This document shows, piece after piece, positions 12,430 to 25,330 of a DNA stretch of 64,000 nucleotides (position 1 is the stretch's first letter; every line of letters starts with the position of its first letter). The notes under the pieces are model-generated. The model had not been told where the DNA came from. It saw nothing but the letters and a program-made list of their open reading frames with translations, and did no database searches. A program made the position numbers and the translations under genes. This DNA is from Bimuria novae-zelandiae CBS 107.79 (Eukaryota; Ascomycota; Dothideomycetes; Pleosporales; Didymosphaeriaceae), in assembly GCA_010015655.1 (NCBI GenBank), contig ML976688.1:562411-626410 (forward strand). The letters are read 5' to 3'.

Positions 12430-14786
12430 TAGTAGTCAAAAAAGATAAGTATATTATTAATAAAAATTTCGCGGGTACGTTTTACGCGGAGAATAGTATT
12501 ATAAAAATTAAAAAGGCCTTTTAGTTATTAAAATGGAGTAAGTAGAAAGAATTTATAGTAGTTTTCTTAGCTAGCGCGAAAGTAGATCGTAGGCTTATAA
12601 ATAATTAATTAGTAAAGATTAAAGATTAAATTATATTTACGGAGACCTTCTAATAATTACCTAATCTTATAAGATGCTATAACTATAACTAATATAGTTA
12701 TTTTTAGTTAAAATACGTAAATAAAACCTGCTGCGAAAGGTGCTTACGTAAACACCGTACGGACACATGCGTAGAGACGAATAGAAAGTGTCGAGCGTAC
12801 GGCAACGCCCATGCTGTCACCAATCTAGGTTATCTAGAGTATATAAAAGAGAAGGCAAACCTTATGCTAGCGTTTAAAACTATAAAAATACAAAGCTACT
12901 CCCTAAGACCTTATATCTAGGTTAACCTCGATATTTTAAGTAAACGCAGGTAGAAGAAAAGAAATATAACGTAGTATACTTAATAATAGTTCTTTTTAAG
13001 ATATTAAACTAATTATAATTACAAAGCCCTATATTATTAATATAGGGGGTATACTATATGTATACTAGCACGCTCACTAGACTACACGTGGGCTAATTTC
13101 TACTTAATAAAATTTAATTAGCTACTTGTTTAGGTCCTTTACTTACGTTAATTAAAGAGTATAAGTTAAATAAATTAATATTTTATCCCTTAACATTATT
13201 ACAGGAGTCTTAAAAACAGATATATAAGCTATCTTATAGGTTTTAGTCTATATACCTAAGGATGTGTTAGTAATAAGAGAGAATAACGCTACTACCTTAA
13301 TTAAGTAACTTTAATTAATATTTATAGCGTAGGAAGAAGTAAGAAAAAAGTAAGGAAAAGACTTTTAACTATTTATAAAGGGGGCTTTAACTACTATAAT
13401 TAGTTATAGAGAGGCGATGCGGTCTATATCTTACCTAGATAAGAAGAAAAAACGCCTATCCTCGAATAGATATGCGAGACTAGTATAAATACGATGCTAC
13501 TAAGGGACATAAAGACGTTTAAATATAGACTTAATAAGACGACTATAGATCTAGCTATAACATCGAACGAATTAAGCTTAAAAATTATTTAATATAAAAT
13601 TTATAACGTTAAACATAGCTTAGACTACTAGACTATAATCTTAACGTTTTATAAGTAAAATAAAATAACACCTCGCATCTAATAGTAGCTAAATTACTAA
13701 AAGATAGATTAGAATGCAGTTTATTAAGAACTAGGGCTATACGTAGACTATTAACTAAATATTATAATAGTAGCATAACTAAAATCTAAGACTAGCTTAA
13801 TTATTAGCTAACTACACGAGGCTACAAGAAAGTACACTTTAGAGGTTAAATCTTTTTTATATATAAAGGCGTGATAGGACAACAAACTATTAATACTATA
13901 ATATAAATATACTACACTCTAAAACTAATTTATAAATAAACTTTAAAATAGTAATAATTAATCCTGCGTAGATGCAGAAGTAATAATAGCTAGATAAGGA
14001 TTTTACGCAGTAATTCAGGTTAAGAAAAAAACTACTAAATAATATTTCTAGAAGAAACTAATAATATCTAGAAAGTATTTAGGTACTTAAAACTAGTAAG
14101 ATTAGGTTTTAGAGATATTCTACTCCTCTATTATTATAAGAAGGAGATTAAAAATAATAATAAAAAAGCTATAGTCTTACTAAATACTTTTTTTTTACCC
14201 TACTCTACTAGCAACTCTAAGCATTAGGACGTACTAATAGCTATTAATTAAAATTTATAAGAATCTAGAGCTTATGCTTAGTAAAGTGGAATACGTAATT
14301 AAATAGACTAAACTATAGAAGGTACTAAAAGTAGATAGTCTACTTAATATAGCGTAAATAGAGGTCTAGGGTATACTCTAAAAATAGATTCTGGCTATTT
14401 TTAACGCGTTAATTACTTTAAAAGTAGTACTAATAATTTTTAAGACTATACGTATACCACTACTAAGGATACCTAATTAGCTAGATAATATAATACTAAA
14501 GGCGTACTAGCCTATTTAATTACTATATACGCTAGGAAATGTTCTTAAACTACCTATTTTTACTTACCTATTTTATTTAGTAGAAACGCGAAGACTCCTC
14601 CTACCTAATTAGTTTAGTATAAGACTAGTATACTTTAGTAAATAGGCCCTAGTGCTTCTCGTGGAAAAGATTAAAGAGGCATAGCGTAATAAGAAGATAT
14701 TATTCCTAGTTAGCTTTAATATTTAGGGAGCATATAACAGAGTACCCTATAAAGTTATAATTAAAGTTTTTATAAATAAGGGAATC

Positions 14787-15055
14787 TGTCGGGAGGACTT
14801 GTTGCACTAGTGCTAAAAGGAAATACTTGATAACGAGTTACATTGGGTTGATTGATGCTTGTTTTCTCGTTCTATCTACTGAGGAGTGAAGTATATCGCG
14901 GGGTATGGAAGCTAGTCCCATATGGGGTTCGCTCCATACACATAGTGTTTTGCAACACGATAGAGGCCTTAATAACTATTAACAAAATGCTCGCTCCTCC
15001 GCACACGTACCTTCCTTGTAACATGCCTAAGGCCGTTAAAGTTATTAATCTAACA
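14787..15055 (-). repeat. Copia-2 3' LTR (left in window)
   Basis: Mostly unmutated; only the last stretch before 15055 shows TA-rich change. The plus-strand ORF beginning at 14852 runs antisense through this LTR into the mutated interior. It recurs in the other two LTR copies simply because the LTRs are alike, so I do not call it a gene. Confidence 0.93.
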
Positions 15056-15059
15056 CTAG

Positions 15060-18000
15060 AAGTCTTTTCTTTCTCAATATTAAATGCGCTAGGCAGAGAG
15101 TATCGGCCTCTACACCTAGCCCTTAACTTAGACTATTACCTTATTACTATTAATAAATCGTTCTAGGGCGCAGTTTAGTAATGCCTTTATAAAAGCGTCT
15201 ATAAGGTTATTTTCGCTATTAATCTATTAGATCTCTATAATCTCGCGGCGTTTATATAACTAGCGCAGTGCTATAATGTCAATTATAAGGCGCTTTTCCT
15301 TAGTTGTCCCAAGCTTTACAAGGCACTCGTATAGGGAGTACAAGTTTATACAAATAACAAAGGGAACTGCGGGCAGACTAAGGCGCTTTATAATTATCTA
15401 TAGAGTAGTAGTAATAGTAATGCCTATGTCAAACCCGTTGACTATGCCGTAGATCTTAGAGGCTAGTACGCTCCGTGTAACACGCTTACACTTTATTAGG
15501 CTATAGTGTATTATGTTGCCGCAGATTGTAAAGGTATTATTACCATCTATAGACTTATTAACAAGCATAAGTATAAAGCCTAGCTACGAGCTAAAGTCCT
15601 TATTATTAGCAAAGGAGCTATCCACGAATGCTATTAGCTTAGCGTTAATAAGGGTAATAGGTATATAGCGTAGTCCACGGTTAAGATTCTCTATTTACTA
15701 TTTAAGGCGCTTGTTAAGCGCCTTAATATCCTTATTAGAAGGTTAATACGCTTAAGCTACTATAGATAAGTTAAAAGACACTTTTAGTTAACATATTAAT
15801 ACGATGTACGCCCCGCGGGCGCGCTATTTAGTATACTATTACGCGTAATTAAGAGTATTAATGTCTATAAGCTTAATCTTTCCTCCTTATCCCTTCTACT
15901 TAAGGTTTAAGGTTACTTTGTAGTTGTCTATATTGCTGGCATCTATTATAAGTGTGTAGCTATTAAAGTCTAGTTACGCGTCTAGTGTTAGTATAGTCTT
16001 TAGCTTTAATCTAAACTATACCTTCTTAAGCATTTTCTCTTCATGCGCTAAGAATATAGCTATTCTAAGCATAAGGGTATTATTAGTCTGCATACTAACT
16101 ATGCTAAAGTTATCTATATTACTGTTTATTACTAACAAGCATAGGTCGTATGTTGACGTAAACATGTCCAGTTCCTTATAGTAATATCTGTAGTACGTTG
16201 TCCACCAATAGACTCCTGCTTCCGCGATTCTATATAGCGGCTTAATCACATAGAGCAGCGTGCCCTCTGGATATCTAGGTGCTAGCTTAGTGGGGAGGTG
16301 TGCTAGTATTATTCTCTTAAGATTTATTTACGCCTGTGGATATGCCTGCGTTATGTTGTGGAGCTTAAGATTTATCCTATATTGTACGAGCATAGGTGCC
16401 AAGGCTATAATTACACGCTAGCTACAGCGTTAAATAGTTAGAAATTACGTTAAGATAGCTTCCTTACTATAGTCCTAGTATCCTTAAATAATAAGACAGG
16501 ATTTTTTATAGAGCTTAGTTATCTTTCCTTTAACTTCTCGCACTAGACGCGACTTAAATATATAAATTTTACTATATACTTCCTAATTATATTATTTAAA
16601 CTTAAACACTCTATAGCCTACTAGGTTACTAATCTCTTAATTATTAGATGCCTTAAAGGGTGCGCTAGGTGTTATAATAACTCTATTATTACGTAGCTTT
16701 ATAGCGAGCTTAAGGTCGGCCTCTTTTTTATTAGTGATGTAAACGTTTGCCTTCCTCTTATTCCTTAATTCTAGTAGGTGGCCTCTTTTGCGTGGTTACT
16801 TTACTAGTAGTATTATTATATCTATAGGTAACGCGTGCTGCTGCTGCGGCGTATTAGGGTTACTTTAGAGGTAGTCTAGTCTATAGTACGGCTTAATAAC
16901 TGTCGACCGAAATATTGTCGGGCCATTAACCATGTCGATAGTGACGTTATAGCCGTCTATAGCAGCGATTTTGTACGGGCTATTCTATCTATTCTTTTCT
17001 CTCTATACTAAAACCTCGCTTTGTAGCGGGAGCGCAAGCATGTCTGCGGTATTAGGTCTATTACAAGTGTTTAACGCATCTATAACCTAGCGTTTAGTAG
17101 TAAGCTTGCGTAGTTCTTTTATTACTTTTTAAATAGCCTTGCTACGCTTAACTATTAACGGTGACAGTGGTAACTCTATAGTTATACGTAGGTATGCGCC
17201 AAAGACAAGTAAAGTTAAGACTAGACTATTAGGGCCTGCTATATTATTAATAGCTTTCACGGCTATCTAAAAAATTACTTTATTAGATATAGTGCTAGCA
17301 AGCTTAGCGTAGAGTATATCCCATGCGCGGTGTAGGGGCGCGTGATACCTCTCTATCTTGCCAACGGACTAATATGCCTCTGTAGGTACTTGTTTGCATG
17401 TAACTCCTATAATCTTTGCTTTTGCGCGAAATTCTGTACTTGCGAAGTTCGTGCCTGCGTTATGTGTAAGAATGTCTGGTGGTCCTTAGTAGGTATTAAT
17501 CTATAATATCCGTAGTGCCTGCTATGTCTCCTTAGCTATAATAGCGTTAAGAAACTTTGCGCCTTAAAACGAAGTTGCTAAATCTACTATATATAATGTA
17601 GGCTTGCTTTTTAAGTACATTATATCCACAAGGATCTTGTAGTTAAAGTAATAGTTATCCTTAAGGGTAAACTTAAAGCGGCGCGGCGCAAAGCTATTAA
17701 GCTAATAATAATAGTAAAACTTTGTAATTTACTTAAGAGTTCTTTCTTTAAAGTTATTGTAACTAGCATTTTTTAAGAGCCTAGCTAGTCTTATAATAGC
17801 TAGGTGTCTAAAACGGCGATGGAGCCGTCTTAACTTTGTCTTTATAAGAAATGCAGTTGCACGCTCTCTCTTGTTAAGATAGAACTATAGATGTCCCTAT
17901 TTGCGGATCACGGGGATGCGTATATTGCCTTGGACGAGCTCATCTGTAGTGTTGTTAAAGTAGACCTTCAGCCTGTCCATGTCCGCAAGGCATAGTAAGA

Positions 18001-20700
18001 ACGGTGTAGGCGTATCTAGCACCTCAAAGTCGATTTTTCCAATCTCTGTCGGAATCTGTGCGGTGCTGATAGACACCGTAACACTGCCTTTTCCGAATTT
18101 GATAGACGTTTTTCCTGCCGTAGATGTGTCCATCGTGACCGTTAGGTCTTCCTGTATGAGTGCGAGGTACTGTTCCTTACCAACTGTAGATACATTGGCG
18201 GCGCCTGTATCAGGGAGGATTCCTTGGTACACAGATCGCGTGTATCGGTCCTTAATAAGGAATTGCGACGCCGGTGATGACAGTATGTCTTTGCTATATA
18301 TGTCTTTATTAGAGATATAGTGTATAAACGCTTAATTTATAAGTTATTGCTCCTTGAAAAATTAATATTCCGCGTACGTAGTTATAAATTGCTAATTATT
18401 AATGTTATACTGCTAATTGCTGTTATTATTATCGTCCTTATAGTTCTTACTACCTTCATACTCTGCAAGGTGCACAGAGAAGTCTGCAGGCAGTAGTATG
18501 CCTGTAAAGTGACATGCGGAGAAGAACTGTGTGCAGGCAGCTTTGCGTTCCTTATTAGTATGGTTAGTTAACTAGCAGCCCTCTTTCTAGTAGATAAAGC
18601 ACTTCTTCTTCCAGCGTGGCGTTATAAATTCACGTCTATTATCGTTACTATTAAAGCGCTAATTATCTCTATTACCTTAGCCTCCTTAGAATCCGCCTAC
18701 GAATCCGCCTTTGCCTTTAAATCCTCTTCGAGTTCTTCTATTCCTATTATTATAGCGGCGGTTAAGGTAGTACTAGTCTATAGTAATTATCTTACTCCCT
18801 ATAAGCATTTGCCTTATTTGCTAACGTGTAAGGTATGTCTTAACTACAGACTGTAGGTCTGCAAAGAGTCCTTTATAGATTATAGCTAGCTTAAAGAGTG
18901 CTATTTTAAGTTCTAGAACTCCCTAGCACGCGTTAATAATAGTTATACGTAAAGTATTCTTATTTTTAAAGTTCTTACTAAGCGCGCGTTAGCATAATTA
19001 TAGCTTATTAAGTAATATTTATAGCAACTTATATAAGCTCTTATTAGGGTTCTCTATGCGCGTACGGGCGAAGGTTGTAGTTATCTAGTCTATATAGTAG
19101 TGTTAATAGTAGACGTCGTAATTAAAGTAGTTCTTAATCACTGTGTACGCATTAGAAAAGCTGTCACCTCTGTCCATAACTTGTATATAGAACATCTCTG
19201 CTCGCCTAGTAAGAATACGGGGAAACACAGCGTGGAACTGCTCTTTATGGATGTCTACCTGCCAACAGATGCTAAAGAAGATCTTAATTTTATTATTAAG
19301 CAGATTATACACATCTCTTATGTATTTCTTATTATTGTCCTAAAGCTTAGAGAACTGCGTGATTGTGTTAGCGTTAAGTTAGTTATTACGGGACTAGCGC
19401 GGCGGCAGCGTCTTATATAGGTTATGTAGTAGCTTAGGTAGTCTGCCAGGTACACCGTTTACAGGTTGTTGTAGAAATAGCGTGATTTCGCGATATGCAA
19501 TCGCTAGCGGCCGTGCCTGTGTTTACAGTTGCTATTACTATAATTACGCATCTTGTTCCTACTATTGCCAAGACTAAGGTTCTTTAAGCGCACCACTTAT
19601 AAAGTGTAGTTATTAACTATTATTACTTTATCTTAGTAGTTAGATTTTATCTATCTGGTGCATTAGTTATAGCTCCCGTGTTTTAGATTAGTTTTAAGCG
19701 TCGTGTCCTACTCCATGCTATTTACTTTGCTATAATTACTCTTATTATTGCCTGTCTTGCTGCGAGTGCTTTGGCTGCTGTAACTGTGGTGCATGTGTAC
19801 TAGCTAGTAGACTGTCCTACTGTAGTTATTACTACTTAGCTATTAGAGGTGTCCGTTTTGCGTTCTGCTAGCGCTTGTATGCCCTTGATCGTTAGTCGAA
19901 TATTATAGCTTTAAATTCTACAGGGTCCTATTTAGGAGTATTCTCTAGAGTAGACAGATTATAGAGGGAATTAGCAAGCCTCGCGTAGTTATTGCCTGTA
20001 TAGACTCCTCTATGCTATAGGACTATCTTTAGAGATTTTAGTATATCACGGTTAATCTTATAGAATAGCTCCTTTATCTATCTTTTAAAATCGCAGTAGT
20101 AGTCTGCATATAGATTATCGTCCTAGGCTATTAATAGGTTATAATTATAAATAATTTTAGCAACCTAGGTTATTGCGTACATCTTGTTTGCGTTTGTTGG
20201 TACAGGTACGTCCTAGAGAGATGTGTTAACAGATTCCAGCGCTACTAGATATAGGTAGTCTCCTATAAGGTACTTTGCAGTATATTTAGCCTAGCGCGAA
20301 GTAGCTTTCTAGTATTTACTTAAGCTATGCTCTAACTAATTATCGCGTAGTTAAGCTTAAGCTTAAGCATTAGCATCGTCTGCTGCGCTATTACTACTTT
20401 AGTTATTTACTATTATACTAGTAGTGTTAACTCGTTGTTAATGTGGTTGTCTTGTTAGTTAGTCGTTTCTAACGTGTGTTAGTGTACGTAACTAGGTCGT
20501 CTAGAGACGTTTATATAGTAAATTATAATGCGTTGCTAACGCGCTCTATGTCCGCGGATTAGCCTAAACTAGTAGCTTTAGAGGTTAGTTAAGAGTGCTT
20601 CGTGTTATTTCTACCTTGCTCTGTTCTTAGCATAGTCTGCATTGACCTAAGATTTCTTACGTTAGGTTATTAATAGCCTGTCTTTTCTTCCTTACTGTCT
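15060..20700 (-). pseudogene. Copia-2 gag-pol polyprotein, patchily decayed
   Basis: Read on the minus strand from about 20700 down. A gag zinc-knuckle lies near 18600 (KKKCFIY.KEGC.LTNHTNKER, one Cys changed to Tyr). The protease at 17897-18232 is open and unmutated, with DTG at 18203-18211 (GILPDTGAANVSTVG). An integrase region follows. An RT segment at 16016-16249 (KPLYRIAEAGVYWWTTY...LDMFTSTYDLCLL) is also open. The C-terminal RNase H end near 15100-15180 (NCALERFINSNKV) matches the corresponding part of copia-3. Apart from those islands the coding sequence is full of TAG/TAA. The open islands are remnants of one polyprotein. Confidence 0.88.
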
Positions 20701-20728
20701 GTGATGGCTTCTCGCGATTACTAATTAG

Positions 20729-20997
20729 TGTTAGGAGGACTTATTGTACTAGTGCTAAAAGGAAATACTTAATAATAAGTTATATTAGGTTAATTGATGC
20801 TTGTTTTCTCGTTCTATCTACTGAGGAGTGAAGTATATCGCGGGGTATGGAAGCTAGTCCCATATGGGGTTCGCTCCATACACATAGTGTTTTGCAACAC
20901 GATAGAGGCCTTAATAACTATTGACAGAATGCTCGCTCCTCCGCACACGCACCTTCCTTGTAACATGCCTAAGGCCGTTAAAGTTGTTAATCCGACA
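20729..20997 (-). repeat. Copia-2 5' LTR (right in window)
   Basis: 269 bp. The first about 65 bases (20729-20793) are mutated compared with the left LTR, while 20794-20997 are nearly clean, so the mutation boundary is sharp. Confidence 0.93.
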
Positions 20998-23486
20998 GAA
21001 TCCCTAATAATATAGTATAATAAGTAGACTTATTCTACTCCGCCAGGAAAGGGACAGTCGTGGTAAATAGGTTTAAGACAGAAAAGCTAGATATTGCCTT
21101 TCCTGGTCTTCTATAAGGCTCTCTACTCTTACTAATCCTTTATATATTTTTTAATACTTAACTAGTTAAGGGAGTAGTTAATATGACGAAGGGAGCACTC
21201 GGGTTTATTAATAACTATATAAGGTGGACGGTAGGAGACAGTGTAGAAGAGAATATAGACGTACTGCAACACGCGGTAGTGCCTAGTGCTCTCCAATGGG
21301 CAGCAAGACACGGCACCACATTCGAAGGGGATAAAACCACGCTCATTCACTTCGTACACGCGCGCAGCAAGGGGAACATTATGCGACCGATGCAGGCGCT
21401 ACGCGTAGGAACAGCGCTGGTCGCCCCGGCGGATTCGGCCAAGATACTAGGAGTAGTGTTCGACAGCGCCTTGAACTTCAAAGAACATGTTGCTAGAGCG
21501 GCAAAACGGGGATTGCCAGCGGCAAAATCACTGTCTCGTCTTCGAGGTGTTCGCCCAGCGACAGCCCGGCAGCTTTTCGGCGCGACAGTCACCACCAGCA
21601 TCGACTACGCAGCAGCAGCATAGTTTTCCCAATATCTGGACAAAGAGATACCTGCCTGGATGCGGCATCTGCTGGGACCAATACAACGCCTAGGTGCGAA
21701 GGCGGTTACGAACTGTTTCCGCTCTGTCTCAGAGGAAGCGGCATGTGCAGAGGCGTACCTACCTTCTACGGCATGCCGAATCAAAAGGAGAATTGCGAAA
21801 TTCTGGGTAGGTGCCCACACATTGCCCAAATCTAGTCTACTATGGAAACCGTTGAAGAGAGCCAGCCGAGCAGGCCACTAAACACAGTACAAATCTCCGA
21901 CCATGTACATGGCAATTTCCTTTAGACATTCCCTCAAACACATGGAAACGATTAAGGGATTCGCTATACCACCGTGGGGAAGACCAAACAGGTAAAGAAT
22001 AGATACCCACGCAGATAGGGAAGAGGCGAAGAGCAGGTGTGTCAGCATGTAGGGCTGGGAAGTATAGCTGTTCACGGATGCGTCTATGAAAAACAACAAG
22101 GTAGGCTACAGCGTAGTAATCTAGGAGTACGGAAGAGTGGCTGCCTAAAAAAGACGCATAATAGGGACCACTAATATAATAAATGTCTACATTATAGAAC
22201 TAGCCGCTATTAAGGAAGTAATTAACTAAGTAAGAACTATACTAATAACTATCTTAATATTACCTAGTGTAACTATTTATTTAGATTATATATTAGCGCT
22301 TTAGGTAATTAGAAAACTAGCTTGCTAAAGTAAATAGTTAATTATTAAATACGTTACTTAAGCCCTCTATAAGAGAGATAGCTAGTAAATCTAACTTATA
22401 TAGGTCCTGTTTTATTCTAGGGTAGTATGCAACGAGGCTGCTAATAAGTTTATAAAAATATAAAAATAATAATAAATACTTATAGTAAAGTAGTATCTCT
22501 TCTATAATTTTAATACAGGTTTTAATTAGTAGGTACTTTAATAGTAAAGGAAGAAATTTTAATAGAAAGACTAACTAAAGAGTAAATAATAAAAAGATAC
22601 CTTAAAGAACTAGATATAATACTTTTAAAAGCCTATATAAGGCTACTTTATAATAACTTAATAAAAAAAAGCATAGACACTAGCCTAGCTTTAAATAAGC
22701 TACCTTAAACTCTAAGCTTTTCTAGTTAAGCTAGGCGTAAATAGTAGTAATTAATATAATTATAGTTAAAGTAAGGAGGATACGCGCTATTTTTTTTTTA
22801 ATACTATAGGTATATATACTTTTAAGAGCATATAATTAGAGAAGCTAGAGATAGATACGGTGACCAATCCTATATGCTTAGTGGAAGAATACACACGAAC
22901 CCAGATGGCTCCTATCTAGAGAGTCCTAGTAACTAGTAGAAATTAAACCTAGACGTAGTCTTCGTAATAATTAAATTTGCCTGCAGAATAGAGAGGCTTA
23001 ATCTATTATTAGAAGTTTAAACGCATGTAGATATAGTACTATTATAATAAGACGTGGTAAGGAACACTCTATAAACAGATCCTAGCAGGATTGGGCTGAG
23101 GAATGAATTTTGGGACCAATACGTATCCCACGCACCGGTAAAATCGCCCGCACACGGGCCACCTAAGCTGCGCCAATTGGCGCCTACCGTCGTAAAACAC
23201 TAAAATTATATTATAAAACGTAGATTTTTTAATTACTAGCTAATTTGTTAGTAAATTAAAAACTAAATTTTATATAAATATAGTAAAAGGTGCCTTACAA
23301 GTTAGTAATAATCTTAATTTTATTAGATTAACTAAATATATAAAAAATTAAAGTCCTTTACCTAATCTATTATACTAGCTACTACCTAAGTAGAATCCTT
23401 TTTTTATTAATAATAATAAAGCTAGACGCGCTTAATTACCTAAGGCTATTAATACTAGTAATTTTATTATTATTCTAGGTCTATTC

Positions 23487-25330
23487 TTAGACGTTAAGAC
23501 GCTTAATTAAATAGCCTACTACATAAATTAGCACGCTAAGAAGCTCCGCTATAAGGCCCCCGAGGAGCCATACGCACGAGGATGGAAGCCGACGTCGCCC
23601 ACCGAGCTGTATACCTTCTTCGCGATAGTGATATATATGGGCGTCCACCAAGAGCCATCCCTCTGCGAGTACTGGGAAAAGAAACATGCCAACGCGCCTA
23701 CACATAGCGTCAACAACTACATGTCGGAGACTCGATTTGAGCAGCTATATCGCTACTTGTACTGTACAGAAGTTAAACAATCGTTCGAATCACCCTTTGG
23801 CCGCGTGTGGGATCTCTCTGAGCATATACGCAAGCGATCCCTCCAGTTGTGGCATCCTGGTAAGCAAGTATAGTTATTGCAGGCTTTTTGACTGACTATA
23901 GTATCTAGGTAAGCACCTTTGCGTCGACGAGGCTATAGCTAGGTTCACCGGACGCGCCAGCGAGATCGTAATAATCAAGACAAAGCCTACACCTGAGGGA
24001 TACAAGGTATGGGTCCTCGTAGGCGATGGCGTCGTACTTAACTAGTTATTCAATGCTAAAGGCGCTGGCCGTGGGCCCCTTAATCTCCTCGACGTTTCCC
24101 TAGCTAAGATGCCAGCTTTTACGCCCACAGAATCTGTCCCTGTTACTCTTGTACTTGCTAAAAATGCTATCGACGAGCGTCTCTTCGCATCGGGCCGCCA
24201 TATTGTGTGGGACGACAATCTCTTCAACACGGTCCCTATACTTAAATACCTAAGGAAGGAGGGCGTTGGCTGCGCTAGTACTATTAAGATAATAATAACA
24301 AAGACTAAGGATTGCTTTAAGGATACCACTAGGGCTAAGACGCAGGCTAAAGAGCCTATAATAAGGACTTATAGCTAGGAAAAGCTAGCTAAAAAGCACT
24401 TTAATAGTAAATTAGTACGGCTTAAAACGCAATTCTCGCATAGGCTAGAGTAGAGAGAAGCCTACTAGGCTCTTTTAGCTTATAAGATAGTGCTATAAGC
24501 TGCTTAGCAGGATTCTTAAGTAGTAATATTTATTATAACTATTACTAATAGTAAGTTTGTCGGATTAACAACTTCAACGGCCTTAGGCATGTTACAAGGA
24601 AGGTGCGTGTGCGGAGGAGCGAGCATTCTGTCAATAGTTATCAAGTCCTCTATCGTGTTGCAAAACACTATGTGTATGGAGCGAACCCCATATGGGACTA
24701 GCTTCCATACCCCGCGATATACTTCACTCCTCAGTAGATAGAACGAGAAAACAAGCATCAATCAACCCAATGTAACTCGTTATCAAGTATTTCCTTTTAG
24801 CACTAGTGCAACAAGCCCTCCCGACAAAGTTACTTAATAATATACTAAGTTAAATCTTATAATAGTTACTACTAGGTATTACTTATATTTAACGCTAATA
24901 ACGACGACCTACTAAAGCCTCTTATAATAAGAAGCCCTTTAAGAAGGCCTTTAGTAATAAACCTATTAAGTTACTTAGTATCCCTAAGATAATAGATGCC
25001 TATAATTACTATAAAAGTAAGGTAGAGTAATTTAATTAAATGTAAAGCTACTATTCTATATAAAGGGCGTAATACTATACCTAAAAGCTACTACTATATT
25101 TTTTATTTAATTTAACGCTAAATAACGCGTATAAAATATTTATATACTTAATACTAAAAGCTAGTAAATATAGTAGCTATAAAAAGTTTTTATATTAGTT
25201 AATAAAGTAACTCTTCGAGCACGGAACGCGCCTTAATAATAGCTTATTTAAATATAAAAGACTTAATAATGTTATTATTAATAAGGAGAGCTATTATAGC
25301 GCGCTAGTAAATCTATATAAAAATTAAAAG
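23487..25330 (+). pseudogene. PiggyBac-like transposase of P, with one intron
   Basis: Exon 1 (about 23487-23859) reads ARGWKPTSPTELYTFFAIVI then YMGVHQEPSLCEYWEKK and ends HPG. A 49-nt intron follows: GT at 23860, a CTGAC branch motif at 23891-23897, AG at 23907-23908. Exon 2 continues in phase as KHLCVDEAIARFTGR, the first catalytic Asp motif of piggyBac transposases, then KPTPEGYKVWVLV and, from 24109, a long open stretch to the stop at 24376-24378. After further stops and a solo LTR the C-terminal part resumes with SIPKIIDAYNYYKSKVE near 24980-25030 (family IPKIIDDYNxxMxGVDQ). Residues 23530-24250 are nearly unmutated; both flanks are heavily RIPped. The true start is not fixed. Confidence 0.82.
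24558..24826 (+). repeat. Solo LTR of the copia-2 family
   Basis: 269 bp, TGTCGG...CCGACA, reverse complement of the copia-2 LTRs as they lie in the window. It is flanked by the exact duplication AAGTT (24553-24557 and 24827-24831). No internal sequence remains, so it arose by LTR-LTR recombination. It is essentially unmutated although the P sequence on both sides is RIPped. The open minus-strand frame here is an LTR artefact. Confidence 0.96.

Larger units (their letters stand above)
4560..12860 (+). pseudogene. LINE-2 ORF1 (gag-like, zinc knuckles), split by pogo element F1
   Basis: The 5' half lies in 4560-5336 and the 3' half resumes at 12432, with the pogo-like element F1 in between. 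The frame continues as NNIVKRVVVKKD at the junction. The 3' half contains a zinc-knuckle pair near 12725-12830: CCERCLRKHRTDTC, then CRAYGNAH with the second Cys mutated to Tyr by a G-to-A change. Such CCHC motifs bind nucleic acid in LINE ORF1 proteins. The 5' half is dominated by TA-rich decay with frequent stops, and the start codon cannot be fixed. Confidence 0.7.
14787..20997 (-). mobile_element. Copia-2 LTR retrotransposon (minus strand)
   Basis: Element of 6211 bp with 269-bp LTRs (14787-15055 and 20729-20997) and exact target duplication GAATC (14782-14786 and 20998-21002). It sits in the RT domain of LINE-2 and runs opposite to it. The 11 bases following its 5' LTR on the coding strand (CTAATTAGTAA) are nearly shared with copia-3 and copia-4, marking a common primer-binding region and lineage. 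A solo LTR of the same family lies at 24558-24826. Confidence 0.95.

Noticed and set aside
14852..15166. Open frame starting MMLVFSFYLLRSEV, repeated at 20794 and 24516
   Set aside because: It lies in the LTRs of the copia-2 family, antisense to its coding strand. It recurs because the LTRs are near-identical, not because of selection on a protein.
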